Shown: in pieces, positions 61,901 through 64,000 of the stretch
Numbering within the stretch: position 1 is the stretch's first letter
Layout: each line of letters opens with the position of its first letter
DNA from: Pycnopodia helianthoides
Lineage: Eukaryota > Echinodermata > Asteroidea > Forcipulatida > Asteriidae
Assembly: GCA_032158295.1 (NCBI GenBank)
Contig: CM063260.1
Location: forward strand, 11,662,952-11,726,951
DNA length: 64,000 bases
Reading direction: 5' to 3'
Position numbers and translations under genes: made by a program
Notes under the pieces: generated by a model
Told to the model about the DNA's origin: nothing
Database searches by the model: none
Seen by the model: only the letters and a program-made list of their open reading frames with translations

Positions 61901-63135
61901 AGATGATGTCAACTTTCCCCATCTCAATTCAATTTTAATTCAGCATTACATTTGTTACCATACTGAACAGTACATTACACAACACGGCACCTACGGCTTA
62001 GCGCCTCATCCGGTGAACAAAACATTTATGATGATGAGCAGAGTATACTGTTCGAATCAAAGAGACCACACCGGCTCTTTTCAGAGCCAACACTCCCACA
62101 AAAGAGATTCACACATGGTTGTACCGACCGCAAGTTTACTATTTATTTATAGTTTCTTCGTATTTTTCTTATTCTTGTCTTTCTCATGGGCACTAGTGCC
62201 ATGATCGGGACCTGAACCCACACTCTGACATCACCAGACCTTAAGTGCAGTGCACTAGACCGCTCGGCCACGACCACGTCCATTTCTCAGACAGACGTCA
62301 TAAATCATGGCCTGTCATACATTAACTGTGTATGGCCCTGGCGTACTCCGATTTTGGCTTTTAAGATTAGTTTCCATGGAAACGACCGTCGTTATGATGT
62401 CCAAACTGTAAATGGCTTATTATGATCCATCTCCTTTTGATGCACCATAAATCATTGGTGAATATTTTGATGTGTTTCTTCGATAACTGTGACTGTCTTA
62501 AGGGGGATGGGAGATTCATTTCGTGCATTACAGTAATTGTTGTATTCGAAAGACATCTTTTAGCATTTAGCGTCTCTCTGTGGATTATGCATTCATCAAC
62601 TTAAAAGCTATCATGAACATTAACCTTTACCGCCACAGAATTTCAGCATTCCTGTTTTCTCTTTGTCTTTCTATTTGAAGGCCTTTTCTGTCCTTTAATT
62701 ATATCTTTTGGGGTTATATCTTGTTTGTGTTTATCTACTTATATCTATTTATTCACTTGGTTGTTTACTTCGTTTACTTATATGCTATTTTAGCTGTTTA
62801 TTTTTTAGATGTTTTGCTGTTGATTTCTCGTTGGGATGTGCAATTATTCAAACTGCCCATTTTTTATTGTGTGTTTTCTATACTGTCGTCAAACAAGCTC
62901 AGCTTATCAAAAATCAATAATATGTCTCTCATTTGTTGCCCAGACCTTTGTAGTCGACAGCAATCTCCTGCACGACTGCATCAGGAGGTTCCGCTGCAAG
63001 AGGACGCCCAAGAATATCTTCAAGACAATTGAGCGTGAGATCCGGGAGGACCCAAGTTGGCGGCGCGCAGAACAGTTCCCGGAGATACAGTCAGGACAAT
63101 GCTCCTCTTCTTCCATAATGACAGCTCTCGATTAG
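20971..63135 (+). CDS. ATP13A2: P5B-type ATPase (ATP13A2-like polyamine transporter), 29 coding exons
   Basis: Twenty-nine exons, each listed below, join with matching phases to 3701 bases, one short of 1234 codons; the missing base is in exon 28. Predicted product about 1233 residues (human ATP13A2: 1180). Order: Ser/Thr-rich N-terminus (1-44); N-terminal membrane-associated hydrophobic segment (about 56-76); acidic linker (about 128-170); actuator domain with LVPGD (325-329) and TGES (359-362); PPALP (490-494), the P5B signature in helix M4; phosphorylation site DKTGT with Asp533; nucleotide-binding domain with KGAPE (675-679); TGDN (771-774); hinge GDGAND (903-908); C-terminal helices M5-M10. 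Known ATP13A2 exports spermine/spermidine from late endosomes and lysosomes. C-terminal segments such as [11 protein letters not shown] and the [14 protein letters not shown] region fit ATP13A2 better than ATP13A3/4/5. Orthology is inferred from remembered family sequences. Confidence 0.92.
21819..22196 (+). mobile_element. MITE family C, copy C1 (intron 1)
   Basis: TTAA-bounded, termini AGACACTGGACACCTTTGGTAAT and complement. Central 22-bp perfect palindrome at 22007-22028 (GAGACCTCACG and complement). Shares AACAAACCTGTGAAA with family B. Confidence 0.88.
22257..22375 (+). CDS. ATP13A2: ATP13A2-like exon 2
   Basis: Acceptor atttacag, donor gtaagt. Encodes a Ser/Thr-rich, probably disordered cytosolic stretch and [10 protein letters not shown], up to residue 44. 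Phase 1 in, phase 0 out. Confidence 0.82.
22428..22626. mobile_element. Fold-back element family F, copy F2 (intron 2)
   Basis: Begins GGGCCCAATTTCATAAAC and ends GTTTTATAAAATTGAGCCC-like; TTGCTTAGCAAAAA core. Confidence 0.8.
23040..23252 (+). mobile_element. Possible LINE 3' end (CR1-like tail)
   Basis: Ends in GAAAATAAATGAACCTTGAACCTTGAAC, the short tandem tail typical of CR1-like retrotransposons. The ORF part is too decayed to name with confidence. Confidence 0.45.
25182..25336. mobile_element. Fold-back element family Q (intron 2)
   Basis: Begins GGCTCGATTTCACAAAGC and ends GCTCTTTGTGAAATTGAACCC; arms contain AAGATTC/GAATCGTTCT. Its end resembles those of families E and F. Confidence 0.7.
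26911..27078 (+). CDS. ATP13A2: ATP13A2-like exon 3
   Basis: Acceptor ctttgcag, donor gtgatt. Encodes GYRFSIPK, the hydrophobic N-terminal segment special to P5B pumps (about residues 56-76) and [11 protein letters not shown], matching the conserved LLYWxPEWR-type motif of the family. Confidence 0.92.
27664..27746 (+). CDS. ATP13A2: ATP13A2-like exon 4
   Basis: Acceptor tcacttcag, donor gtaact. Encodes [15 protein letters not shown], part of the N-terminal cytosolic domain. Ends in phase 2, matching exon 5. Confidence 0.85.
29031..29225. mobile_element. Fold-back element family F, copy F3
   Basis: GGGCCCAATTTCATAGAGC-TGCTTAAGCAGAAA arms at both ends; unbroken. Confidence 0.88.
30348..30742 (+). 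mobile_element. MITE family A, copy A4
   Basis: Full length with TTAA both sides; central CGCTCACTGAGCG at 30546-30558, within 10 bases of the midpoint. Confidence 0.9.
30847..31006. mobile_element. Fold-back element family E, copy E1
   Basis: About 160 bp, almost entirely palindromic: GGGTCAATTTCACAAAACTC at the left, its complement at the right; arms of about 65 bp rich in TTAGGACTAGTCCTAAG. Confidence 0.92.
31700..31782. repeat. Interspersed repeat P, copy 2
   Basis: Same ordered phrases as 12320-12395 (CTTAGTC, CTCCTGTGG, GAGCCAGTTG). Confidence 0.5.
31813..32033 (+). mobile_element. TTAA-flanked MITE family T, single-unit copy
   Basis: Begins CCCTCCTACTCTCAGTGA and ends GTCAGACAGCAAGAGGG before TTAA (left TTAA mutated to ATGA). 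It holds one 135-bp unit of the kind amplified at 44159-45355. CCCT termini and TTAA sites recall piggyBac elements. Confidence 0.8.
32088..32214 (+). CDS. ATP13A2: ATP13A2-like exon 5 (acidic linker)
   Basis: Acceptor gtcaacag, donor gtaaga. Encodes a serine run followed by a strongly acidic stretch (DSEDEDDDD) and [10 protein letters not shown], a variable linker in this family. Phase 2 in, phase 0 out fits both neighbours. It lies about 50 bases downstream of a 221-bp MITE. Confidence 0.78.
32238..32345 (-). mobile_element. tRNA-Leu-headed SINE, split by a TTAA element
   Basis: The - strand reads TGGGTTCAAGTCCCAGTC (B box), then the ACACTTGTGTTCTTGAGCAA body. The head resumes after the insertion at 32652-32680 (GTGGCCGAGCG on the - strand). 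Confidence 0.75.
32350..32647 (+). mobile_element. TTAA-flanked element family U, copy 1 (intron 5)
   Basis: 298 bp between two TTAA sites; termini CACGTTGACTGCCG and complement. Two CTACGAGTATAYTCGTAG palindromes near the left end. Inserted in a SINE. No ORF. Likely piggyBac-type by target site. Confidence 0.82.
32798..32961 (+). CDS. ATP13A2: ATP13A2-like exon 6
   Basis: Acceptor cttctcag, donor gtctgt. Encodes [14 protein letters not shown] and FHGL-like sequence that align with the RYFxxQxxRYIW region of ATP13A2 before the first core helix. Ends in phase 2. Confidence 0.9.
33277..33346 (+). CDS. ATP13A2: ATP13A2-like exon 7
   Basis: Encodes [20 protein letters not shown], the family's YGxNxIxIxVxSxxxLL signature just before helix M1. 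Acceptor ggtgatag, donor gtaaaa. Confidence 0.92.
33539..33673 (+). CDS. ATP13A2: ATP13A2-like exon 8 (M1-M2)
   Basis: Encodes [20 protein letters not shown], matching the ExLNPFYxFQxxSIxLW motif, and helix M2 ([20 protein letters not shown]). Acceptor ctttcaag, donor gtgggt. Confidence 0.93.
34496..34846 (+). mobile_element. Tandem tRNA-derived SINE, two bodies (intron 8)
   Basis: The body GATTTGCCTGTGGATTT ... AGTACTGAGTA ... GTAAGGGTAMAACCAAATTAAAT occurs at 34496-34594 and again at 34754-34846. The second is preceded by a tRNA-like head (34683-34753) with a clear T arm (GTGGGTTCGAATCCCAC) and a D arm, but a badly paired anticodon stem. Confidence 0.75.
34878..34944 (+). CDS. ATP13A2: ATP13A2-like exon 9
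   Basis: Encodes [20 protein letters not shown], the post-M2 entry to the actuator domain (family: QSxxLRDMVxxxxxVxV). Ends in phase 1 before gtatgt. Confidence 0.92.
35075..35168 (-). mobile_element. MITE family A, truncated copy A5 (intron 9)
   Basis: Only the last about 94 bases remain, ending CCAATTCTGTAACGTTCCTTTAA. Confidence 0.88.
35800..35931 (+). CDS. ATP13A2: ATP13A2-like exon 10 (actuator domain)
   Basis: Encodes [10 protein letters not shown] (LVPGD 325-329) and IVNESMLTG, leading to the TGES dephosphorylation loop completed in exon 11. Acceptor gcatgcag, donor gtaccg. Confidence 0.95.
36314..36516. repeat. Interspersed repeat J, copy 2 (intron 10)
   Basis: Near-identical to 5671-5873 and in the same orientation; a few substitutions and a one-base indel. 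Confidence 0.85.
36800..36976 (+). CDS. ATP13A2: ATP13A2-like exon 11 (TGES loop)
   Basis: Completes [10 protein letters not shown] and encodes [16 protein letters not shown] and VKAIVARTG, standard P5B actuator-domain sequence. Acceptor ttgttgcag, donor gtatgt. Confidence 0.95.
37239..37310 (+). mobile_element. tRNA-like SINE head (pseudo-tRNA, GTT anticodon)
   Basis: Folds as a 72-base cloverleaf: acceptor AGCTAGA/TCTAGTC (one mismatch), D arm GCTC/GAGC, anticodon stem CCGG/CCGG, loop ACGTTAA, T arm with mismatches. C instead of T at position 33 and the attached AATTTTTCTTTGTTCAACCC tail, shared with 39195-39252, point to a SINE rather than a working tRNA-Asn gene. Confidence 0.65.
37511..37560 (-). 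repeat. Interspersed repeat I, fragment
   Basis: AGCCTGAACATCTGACG and ACCTCGCATCCCATT blocks match 14740-14965. Confidence 0.6.
37775..37835 (+). mobile_element. Possible tRNA-derived SINE fragment
   Basis: Contains a B box (GGGTTCGATTCCC at about 37807) with pairing flanks, but no intact cloverleaf. Confidence 0.35.
37919..38029 (+). CDS. ATP13A2: ATP13A2-like exon 12
   Basis: Encodes [18 protein letters not shown] and [11 protein letters not shown], nearly invariant P5B sequence, and the beginning of helix M3. Acceptor ttcttcag, donor gtaaga. Confidence 0.95.
38079..38165 (+). mobile_element. MITE family S, partial copy 1 (intron 12)
   Basis: TTTAAAGGTATTATACAGGA then TTGGTAGAGCTGACAAAAT; same left end as the copy interrupted at 38439-39180. 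Confidence 0.65.
38372..38418 (+). CDS. ATP13A2: ATP13A2-like exon 13 (M3)
   Basis: A 47-base exon for [16 protein letters not shown], matching the helix M3 GxIYSIxIL motif. Acceptor gtctttag, donor gtcagt; phase 1 in, 0 out. A piggyBac-like insertion starts 34 bases after its donor. Confidence 0.9.
38452..38985 (+). mobile_element. piggyBac-like non-autonomous element with partial transposase ORF
   Basis: 534 bp with termini CCACTTAACTGCGTA and exact complement; right flank TTAA, left flank GTAA (mutated TTAA). Three copies of the perfect 18-bp palindrome TGACGAGATATCTCGTCA at 38467, 38511 and 38602. Carries an ATG-initiated ORF (38680-38931). Confidence 0.82.
38680..38931 (+). pseudogene. 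Truncated piggyBac-like transposase N-terminus
   Basis: ATG at 38680; about 83 codons ([16 protein letters not shown], then an acidic Asp/Ser/Glu-rich stretch, DSDDSEIEE) ending in TAA. The acidic low-complexity N-terminus with a short QAL helix is typical of piggyBac transposases; the catalytic DDD domain is absent. Function is not expected. Confidence 0.6.
39195..39252 (+). mobile_element. tRNA-like SINE with deleted anticodon arm
   Basis: CAGTTGGTAGAGCGCC joined directly to GCTCTAGTTAATTTTTCTTT; compared with 37239-37330 the anticodon arm and most of the T arm are missing. Confidence 0.6.
39384..39706. mobile_element. Element family M with GCCGGCCTC termini
   Basis: About 320 bp from TTTAAAGCCGGCCTCGGGTC to GACCTGAGGCCGGCTTAA: inverted termini with flanking TTAA-like sites; GC-rich inside. 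No ORF. Confidence 0.7.
39893..40003. repeat. Hairpin element (TAGTGGCCTG arms)
   Basis: TTAGTGGCCTGGTGTTTTGA and CAGAGTCTT pair with AAGACTCTG and TCAGGCCACTAA; a short fold-back. Confidence 0.7.
40099..40287 (+). CDS. ATP13A2: ATP13A2-like exon 14 (PPALP and phosphorylated Asp)
   Basis: Encodes [20 protein letters not shown] (PPALP 490-494, the P5B M4 signature, thought to shape the substrate site) and LICFDK, whose Asp533 is the phosphorylated residue. The intron falls between the K and T of DKTGT. Donor gtgagt. Confidence 0.96.
40298..40527. mobile_element. Inverted-terminal element just after exon 14
   Basis: Left CTATAGATAGGTT ... GGCCATCTTTACGGGCA, right TTGCCCGTAAAGATGGCG ... AACTATCTATAG. 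About 230 bp, starting about 10 bases after the exon 14 donor. Confidence 0.7.
40658..40851. mobile_element. Fold-back element family F, copy F4 (intron 14)
   Basis: CTCAATTTCGTAGAGATCTGC to CAGCTTTATGAAATCGGGCC-like end; diverged arms. Confidence 0.75.
40965..41361 (-). mobile_element. MITE family A, copy A6 (intron 14)
   Basis: Full length, TTAA both sides, inverted relative to A1. Confidence 0.9.
41365..41585 (-). mobile_element. tRNA-Leu-headed SINE, 3' truncated (intron 14)
   Basis: The - strand: pseudo-tRNA head with TGGGTTTGAATCCTGGTC, then CACCTGTATCCTTGAGCAAG and GGTCAAATGGGTCC body. It ends next to MITE A6. Confidence 0.75.
41795..42001 (+). CDS. ATP13A2: ATP13A2-like exon 15
   Basis: Begins [13 protein letters not shown], completing the DKTGT site, and continues with ATCHSL and [10 protein letters not shown], the start of the nucleotide-binding domain. 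Acceptor gcctacag, donor gtatgg. Confidence 0.96.
42007..42375 (-). mobile_element. tRNA-Leu-headed SINE, near full length (intron 15)
   Basis: On the - strand: GAGCGGTTTAGTGC head, B box GGGTTCGAATCCC, conserved body, then GAGCGCTATATAATA followed by an ATT-rich tail. About 370 bp. The tail resembles that of the LINE fragment at 51376-51750. Confidence 0.85.
42726..42830 (+). CDS. ATP13A2: ATP13A2-like exon 16 (variable N-domain insert)
   Basis: Encodes 35 residues ([12 protein letters not shown] onward) without strong motifs, where ATP13A2 proteins carry a variable loop. Phase 0 at both ends; acceptor ttttttag, donor gtgagc. Confidence 0.8.
43070..43102. repeat. Poly-T run
   Basis: About 30 T residues just left of MITE B4. 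Confidence 0.95.
43107..43453 (+). mobile_element. MITE family B, copy B4 (intron 16)
   Basis: TTAA-bounded, termini AGGTATTGTACACTTTTGG; perfect 20-bp central palindrome at 43274-43293 (AATTATCGCG and complement). Confidence 0.9.
43876..43911. repeat. Poly-T run
   Basis: About 33 T residues. Confidence 0.95.
44073..45355 (+). mobile_element. MITE family T expanded into a 135-bp tandem array (intron 16)
   Basis: TTAA on both sides; left end CCCTCCTACTGTCAGTGA, right end CAGACAGCAAGAGGG as in the 221-bp copy at 31813. Inside, nine tandem units start at about 44161, 44296, 44431, 44567, 44701, 44837, 44972, 45107 and 45240. The first seven are almost identical and the last two lack the left part. 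The 135-base period keeps one + frame open as a 45-residue repeat. Confidence 0.92.
45486..46085. mobile_element. Large fold-back element with internal LINE remnant, beside exon 17
   Basis: Left arm about 45486-45700 (GCGCCGTATTTTTGACCGCG ... GAATCTAAGG) pairs with right arm about 45895-46085 (CCTTAGATTC ... CGCGGTCAAAAATACGC). The right arm ends about 18 bases before exon 17. Confidence 0.85.
45785..45935 (+). pseudogene. LINE reverse-transcriptase C-terminal fragment
   Basis: Reads [12 protein letters not shown], stop, [20 protein letters not shown]. This resembles the C-terminus of many LINE ORF2 proteins (RTxxDWNxLP...FKxxL), with the Trp codon changed to TGA. Confidence 0.5.
46103..46256 (+). 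CDS. ATP13A2: ATP13A2-like exon 17 (KGAPE)
   Basis: Encodes [17 protein letters not shown] and [14 protein letters not shown] (KGAPE 675-679), the nucleotide-binding motifs of P5 pumps. Its acceptor lies about 20 bases after a large fold-back element. Confidence 0.95.
46300..46600. repeat. Interspersed repeat N, copy 1 (intron 17)
   Basis: The stretch ATACCTGGGACAGTTTATTT ... GTCACGTGGGGGTGT resembles 55198-55270. Confidence 0.5.
46659..46824. repeat. Long near-perfect hairpin (intron 17)
   Basis: Arms of about 76 bp (GGGAATAAAAGGGTAGTGAC ... GAGATAAAGGACC) around a loop GAGCCGAAGGCGAG. Only a few mismatches, such as AAAACCTTGCAGGGCC versus GACCCTGCCGGTTTT. Confidence 0.93.
47040..47260 (+). 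mobile_element. tRNA-headed SINE, diverged (intron 17)
   Basis: GGGGTTCGAACTCCGG (B box), GGACACTTGTATCCATGAGC and the TTAATTGCTTC...GGGTACCGG body, same family as 42007-42375 but on the + strand. Confidence 0.65.
47504..47624 (+). CDS. ATP13A2: ATP13A2-like exon 18
   Basis: Encodes [20 protein letters not shown], then ALAWRPL: the family's VPxDFxxxLxxYTxxGYRVxAL stretch. Acceptor ttgtgtag, donor gtaatt, phase 2 out. Confidence 0.94.
47815..48045 (+). repeat. Interspersed repeat I, copy 2 (intron 18)
   Basis: Inverse of 14740-14965 (TCCTTATCCGCAAGGATAAG, CTGCAAGACCGCAATGGGAT). Confidence 0.8.
48215..48610 (-). mobile_element. MITE family A, copy A7 (intron 18)
   Basis: Full length, TTAA both sides. 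Confidence 0.9.
48971..49095 (+). CDS. ATP13A2: ATP13A2-like exon 19
   Basis: Encodes [20 protein letters not shown] and [10 protein letters not shown], the approach to the TGDN motif completed in exon 20. Acceptor tttgccag, donor gtaaaa. Confidence 0.95.
49100..49582. mobile_element. Fold-back element family F, copy F5, interrupted
   Basis: AGCTGCCTAAGCGC ... ATATTGCC on the left and GGGTTACCTACTAAAAT ... TTTTCTGCCCAG on the right match F1-F4; a TTAA element (49173-49479) sits in the middle. Confidence 0.7.
49173..49479 (-). mobile_element. TTAA-flanked element family U, copy 2 (intron 19)
   Basis: 307 bp between TTAA sites, inverted relative to 32350-32647; two palindromes (CACTACGAGTATACTCGTAG-type) near the right end. 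Confidence 0.85.
49656..49973. mobile_element. Element family O with long inverted termini (intron 19)
   Basis: GTGGCTTAAGGTCGAATTTC ... AAAGCCCCTATTCACCC on the left and its complement on the right: arms of about 55 bp. Confidence 0.85.
50190..50371 (+). CDS. ATP13A2: ATP13A2-like exon 20 (TGDN)
   Basis: Completes [18 protein letters not shown] (TGDN 771-774) and encodes a variable loop. Acceptor ctccgaag has a short pyrimidine tract; donor gtactg. Confidence 0.93.
50391..50536. mobile_element. Fold-back element family F, copy F6 (intron 20)
   Basis: GGGCCCATTTTCATAAACA left end; the right end is decayed after TTGCTCAGCAAATAGA. Confidence 0.65.
50537..51261 (+). other. Intron 20, remainder
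   Basis: CpG-rich patch at 50820-51060 with a possible inverted pair (AGAGGGCGG / CCGCCCTTGC). No exon seen. Confidence 0.4.
51262..51372 (+). CDS. ATP13A2: ATP13A2-like exon 21
   Basis: Encodes [20 protein letters not shown], matching the FALTGxxFxVIxxHFPxLLP motif. Donor gtgaga is followed within about 10 bases by a LINE 3' fragment. Confidence 0.94.
51376..51750 (+). mobile_element. LINE 3' fragment (CR1/L2-like), intron 21
   Basis: One frame reads [17 protein letters not shown] and on through [19 protein letters not shown] and [10 protein letters not shown] to a stop at 51675-51677. This is the conserved C-terminus of L2/CR1-type ORF2 proteins. It is followed by GCGCTATACAAATG and an (ATT)n tail at about 51719-51746. 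5' truncated, as usual for LINEs, and unbroken in the remaining frame. Confidence 0.88.
51982..52061 (+). CDS. ATP13A2: ATP13A2-like exon 22
   Basis: Encodes [20 protein letters not shown], a near-invariant P-type ATPase segment. Phase 0 in, 2 out; donor gtgaga. Confidence 0.95.
52111..52379. mobile_element. Inverted-terminal element AATAGACCGATCCATTAAGC (intron 22)
   Basis: About 270 bp; left AATAGACCGATCCATTAAGC..CCACCCCTT..TTGACCAATCACA pairs with TGTGATTGGTCAA..AAGGGGCGGAGCTTAATGG at the right. Confidence 0.88.
52551..52868 (-). mobile_element. MITE family A, copy A8 with internal deletion
   Basis: TTAA both sides; about 75 bp around the central palindrome are missing (GGAGTTTATC joined to ACTATTTTCTC). 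Confidence 0.9.
53029..54060. repeat. 129-bp satellite-like tandem array, 8 units (intron 22)
   Basis: 1032 bases, exactly 8 x 129. Unit phrases: TTGATGCATTTTTACCGATT, TCATTTTTAAAATGA hairpin, CTTGTACGGGGAGTTCTGAC. Units differ at only a few positions (CTTCTTG/CTTCTGG, AGGGTC/AGGATC, GAATTT/GATCTT), so the array is young. Confidence 0.95.
54443..54640. mobile_element. Element family L, copy 2 (intron 22)
   Basis: Inverse of 18409-18617: GAGCTGCCAACTCTTCC ... CTCCCTGATTGTTGTACAAA repeat ... GTCGGCAGCT. Confidence 0.75.
54776..55198 (+). mobile_element. MITE family T, copy 3, interrupted by a SINE tail
   Basis: Left TTAA and CCCTCCTACTGTCAGTGA at 54776; normal up to CATATT at 54926, then foreign sequence, resuming GCAGGCTGGCATAATTTATC at 55171. 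The right terminus is lost. Confidence 0.82.
54927..55170. mobile_element. SINE tail fragment inserted in MITE T
   Basis: AATAATAATAATAGTGGCTTCTTATAGAGCGC matches the reversed SINE/LINE 3' tail. A short TATT repeat at both junctions looks like a target duplication. Confidence 0.6.
55734..55886 (+). CDS. ATP13A2: ATP13A2-like exon 23 (GDGAND)
   Basis: Encodes [17 protein letters not shown] (GDGAND 903-908, the Mg-binding hinge) and [14 protein letters not shown]. The last 36 bases, the donor and part of the intron are duplicated just downstream (55948-56044). Confidence 0.95.
55851..56044 (+). repeat. 97-bp tandem duplication over the exon 23 donor
   Basis: Units 55851-55947 and 55948-56044 are identical except for one visible base (GTGTGTTATT / GTGTGGTATT). 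Each holds the last 36 bases of exon 23, the gtagg donor and 61 intron bases. Confidence 0.95.
56519..56615 (+). CDS. ATP13A2: ATP13A2-like exon 24 (M5)
   Basis: Encodes [20 protein letters not shown], the conserved entry to helix M5 and the start of M6. Acceptor tctcactag, donor gtaagg. Confidence 0.95.
56640..57112 (+). repeat. Degenerate minisatellite GACTGAGACYAAGA (intron 24)
   Basis: Purine-rich array with nested periods: about 12-14 bp (GAGACTAAGACT) within longer units of about 75-90 bp (AAGGTCTAAGACTGAGACCA). Confidence 0.9.
57159..57231 (+). CDS. ATP13A2: ATP13A2-like exon 25
   Basis: Encodes [19 protein letters not shown], matching TNxNLGDxQFLxxDLxIxT in the M5-M6 region. Acceptor atttacag, donor gtaagt; phase 1 out. 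Confidence 0.94.
57265..57412. mobile_element. Fold-back element family F, copy F7 (intron 25)
   Basis: AACTGCTTAAGCACAAAACC at the left, ATTTCTGCTTAAG at the right, where it abuts MITE D1. Confidence 0.65.
57410..57810 (+). mobile_element. MITE family D, copy D1
   Basis: TTAA-bounded, termini GGCACAGTACACGTTTGGTAAT and complement; central hairpin GAGAAGCGTTTCTGTCAGAA at about 57590-57618. Confidence 0.82.
57807..58177 (+). mobile_element. MITE family C, copy C2
   Basis: Shares one TTAA with D1. AGGCAGGATATACTTTTGGTA left end; central hairpin GGCTTCATGCCTGAAGCC. The right terminus decays after AATTACCAAAAG. Confidence 0.82.
58488..58638 (+). CDS. ATP13A2: ATP13A2-like exon 26
   Basis: Encodes [20 protein letters not shown], the RPPxxLxSxxxLxS motif and helix M7. 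Acceptor ttctgcag, donor gtaaga, phase 2 out. Confidence 0.94.
58860..58983. mobile_element. Fold-back element family F, copy F8, deleted (intron 26)
   Basis: Keeps TTGTGACTGGTATCATGC and GCTTAAGCAGCTCTATGAAA; the left arm is mostly lost. Confidence 0.65.
59149..59300 (+). CDS. ATP13A2: ATP13A2-like exon 27
   Basis: Encodes [20 protein letters not shown] and [13 protein letters not shown], the nearly invariant M8 segment and the following loop. Acceptor ttttcag, donor gtatgt; phase 1 out. Confidence 0.95.
59448..59772. repeat. (ATTC)n microsatellite with ATTT/ATTCG variants
   Basis: About 80 tetranucleotide units. All + frames stay open as Ser-Phe-Ile-His type repeats; not a gene. Confidence 0.97.
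59820..61250 (+). other. Intron 27, middle
   Basis: AT-rich with one short tandem repeat (60690-60805). No exon or mobile element recognised otherwise. Confidence 0.45.
60690..60805. repeat. Tandem repeat, about 15-17 bp unit
   Basis: Seven units of CATGTTATGTCATCACT with small changes. Confidence 0.9.
61254..61557. mobile_element. Fold-back element with family E copy nested inside (intron 27)
   Basis: Outer arms GCGGAGACACCATGTAATAG ... GTGGTGGTTCTGAA and complement, about 55 bp each, enclose the complete family E element at 61344-61499. Confidence 0.85.
61344..61499. mobile_element. Fold-back element family E, copy E2
   Basis: GGGGTCGATTTCACCAAACT at left, complement at right; TTAGGACTAGTCCTA core repeated. 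Confidence 0.9.
61653..61848 (+). CDS. ATP13A2: ATP13A2-like exon 28 (M9-M10) with an apparent frameshift
   Basis: Acceptor tctgtgtag at 61652, donor gtaagt at 61849. The first part reads [20 protein letters not shown], close to the ATP13A2 M9 sequence, in the frame exon 27 dictates. The second part reads [20 protein letters not shown], the M10 sequence, one frame back. Without a correction the first frame stops at TGA 61760-61762. Length 196 is one base short of what the flanking phases need. The missing base most plausibly lies at CCGGGG (about 61721-61726). An intervening intron is unlikely because any candidate would be under 50 bases. Confidence 0.85.
61849..62943 (+). other. Intron 28
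   Basis: A SINE head on the - strand at 62199-62276, otherwise AT-rich sequence without recognised features. Confidence 0.45.
62199..62276 (-). mobile_element. tRNA-Leu-like SINE head
   Basis: On the - strand: GTGGCCGAGCGGTCTAGTGC (A box of tRNA-Leu type), a long variable arm, then GTGGGTTCAGGTCCCGATCA (B box, changed from GGTTCGA). Confidence 0.7.
62944..63135 (+). CDS. ATP13A2: ATP13A2-like exon 29, C-terminal tail
   Basis: Acceptor ttgcccag. Encodes [20 protein letters not shown] and [10 protein letters not shown], matching the basic C-terminal tail of ATP13A2 (LRRLRPKRASKKRFKQLE-type), then a Ser-rich end and TAG at 63133-63135. Confidence 0.93.
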   Translation, partial: TFVVDSNLLHDCIRRFRCKRTPKNIFKTIEREIREDPSWRRAEQFPEIQSGQCSSSSIMTALD

Positions 63136-63238
63136 ACAGCTGAAGCCTAGAGTGTTTTCTGGATGATCCAAAATATGATATATATTTTTTTAACTTTAGA
63201 ATGTACAATTAAGTCAGAAAGCTGAAATTTTCATAAGT

Positions 63239-63244
63239 ATTAAA
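63239..63244 (+). promoter_or_regulatory. Possible variant poly(A) signal
   Basis: ATTAAA about 105 bases after the ATP13A2-like stop codon. I saw no canonical AATAAA before the window end, so this variant is the best nearby candidate. Confidence 0.25.
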
Positions 63245-63262
63245 ACTTATTTTGAATGGAAT

Positions 63263-63338
63263 AATAATAATCGGTTTTTATATAGCGCTTTATCGCACCC
63301 GAAGGGCGTCTCAAAGCACTTCCACCATTATTATCCCT
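63263..63338 (-). mobile_element. SINE/LINE 3' tail fragment
   Basis: AATAATAATAATCGG, then TATATAGCGCTTTATCGC: the reversed GCGCTATA plus ATT-repeat tail seen at 42007 and 51700. Confidence 0.6.
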
Positions 63339-63483
63339 GGGGGCCGATTTCACAAAGAGATAAGACTAGTCTTGTCTGAAGTTAGGACCAGTAACTGGTC
63401 TTAACTTAAGACTAGTCCTATCTCTTAGCATTGCCTGGGACTAGTCCTAAGTTAGGAAGAGTTTTGTGAAATCGACCCCTGGT
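63339..63483. mobile_element. Fold-back element family E, copy E3
   Basis: GGGGGCCGATTTCACAAAGA at left, AGAGTTTTGTGAAATCGACC at right; the left arm is diverged from the right. Confidence 0.82.
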
Positions 63484-63663
63484 CATGTATACCATGTTAC
63501 TGTCAGGTTCCCTACATCAGGATCTAATTATTATAATGAGTGTTATTAATGTGAGAAGGGGGAGCAGTCTATTGAGCTTCAGACCATCATTTTAAATCGT
63601 GGTCTCTTCTGAATAACAAATAGTGTGGTGAAAGGAATTAATTATTTTGTATTGTATTATAGC

Positions 63664-64000
63664 TTTAAAGGTATTGTACACTTTTGGTAACGGCTCAAAA
63701 TCAGTGTCCACATTTTGTGTGATTAAACATATGCATGAACAAACAAACCTGTGAAAGTTTGAGCTCAATTGGTCATCGAGGTCACAAGAAAATAGTGAAA
63801 AGAGATCTGATGTGTTTTCTGTTTTTTTGCAAATTATCGCGCGCGATAATTACTATTGTTTTACTCGTTTCTCAGAAACGATAGCACTTTAAGCAGAAAT
63901 ATTTTAAGGAACCCTTTCTACCATTACTTACTTTAAATCATGTAAGTTATGTGTGAATCTGTGAACATTGTGTTTTTCGATCTTACCAATAGTGTACAGG
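63664..64000 (+). mobile_element. MITE family B, copy B5 (cut by window edge)
   Basis: TTAA plus AGGTATTGTACACTTTTGG at the left; central palindrome at 63832-63851 identical to B4; ends at GTGTACAGG where the window stops. Confidence 0.9.

Overview
This window is eukaryotic: genes are split into many short exons by long, AT-rich, repeat-filled introns with GT-AG borders, and both recognisable genes read on the + strand. The repeat types (tRNA-Leu-headed SINEs, CR1/L2-like LINE 3' ends, very many short TTAA-flanked MITEs, fold-back elements) and the protein sequences suggest a marine deuterostome invertebrate. An echinoderm, perhaps a sea star, is my best guess; this is inference, not proof.

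Layout. 1-14.3 kb: no gene I can support; MITEs, a CT microsatellite, a C-rich minisatellite (9.5-10.1 kb) and other decayed repeats. 14.35-17.2 kb: a complete four-exon SLC16/monocarboxylate-transporter-like gene (450 codons). 17.2-20.97 kb: intergenic, with two MITEs and the region upstream of the next gene. 20.97-63.14 kb: one large gene of 29 coding exons for a P5B-type ATPase, most like ATP13A2 (lysosomal/late endosomal polyamine exporter). All catalytic motifs are readable: LVPGD, TGES, PPALP, DKTGT (split by an intron), KGAPE, TGDN, GDGAND. Exon phases agree throughout except in exon 28, where one base appears to be missing. 63.14-64 kb: 3' flank with a fold-back element and a MITE cut by the window edge.

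The two genes have no obvious joint function beyond both being membrane transporters. The striking part of the window is the repeat content. At least five MITE families (A, B, C, D, S below) end in TTAA plus a related terminal inverted repeat (AGG-N5-TACA type). A, B, C and S share internal sequence blocks. A, B, C and D carry a palindrome near their centre whose sequence differs between families. Three further TTAA-flanked families carry other termini; one retains a piggyBac-like N-terminal transposase ORF, and one has expanded internally into a nine-unit 135-bp tandem array. Several insertions are nested, and several lie within tens of bases of exon borders.
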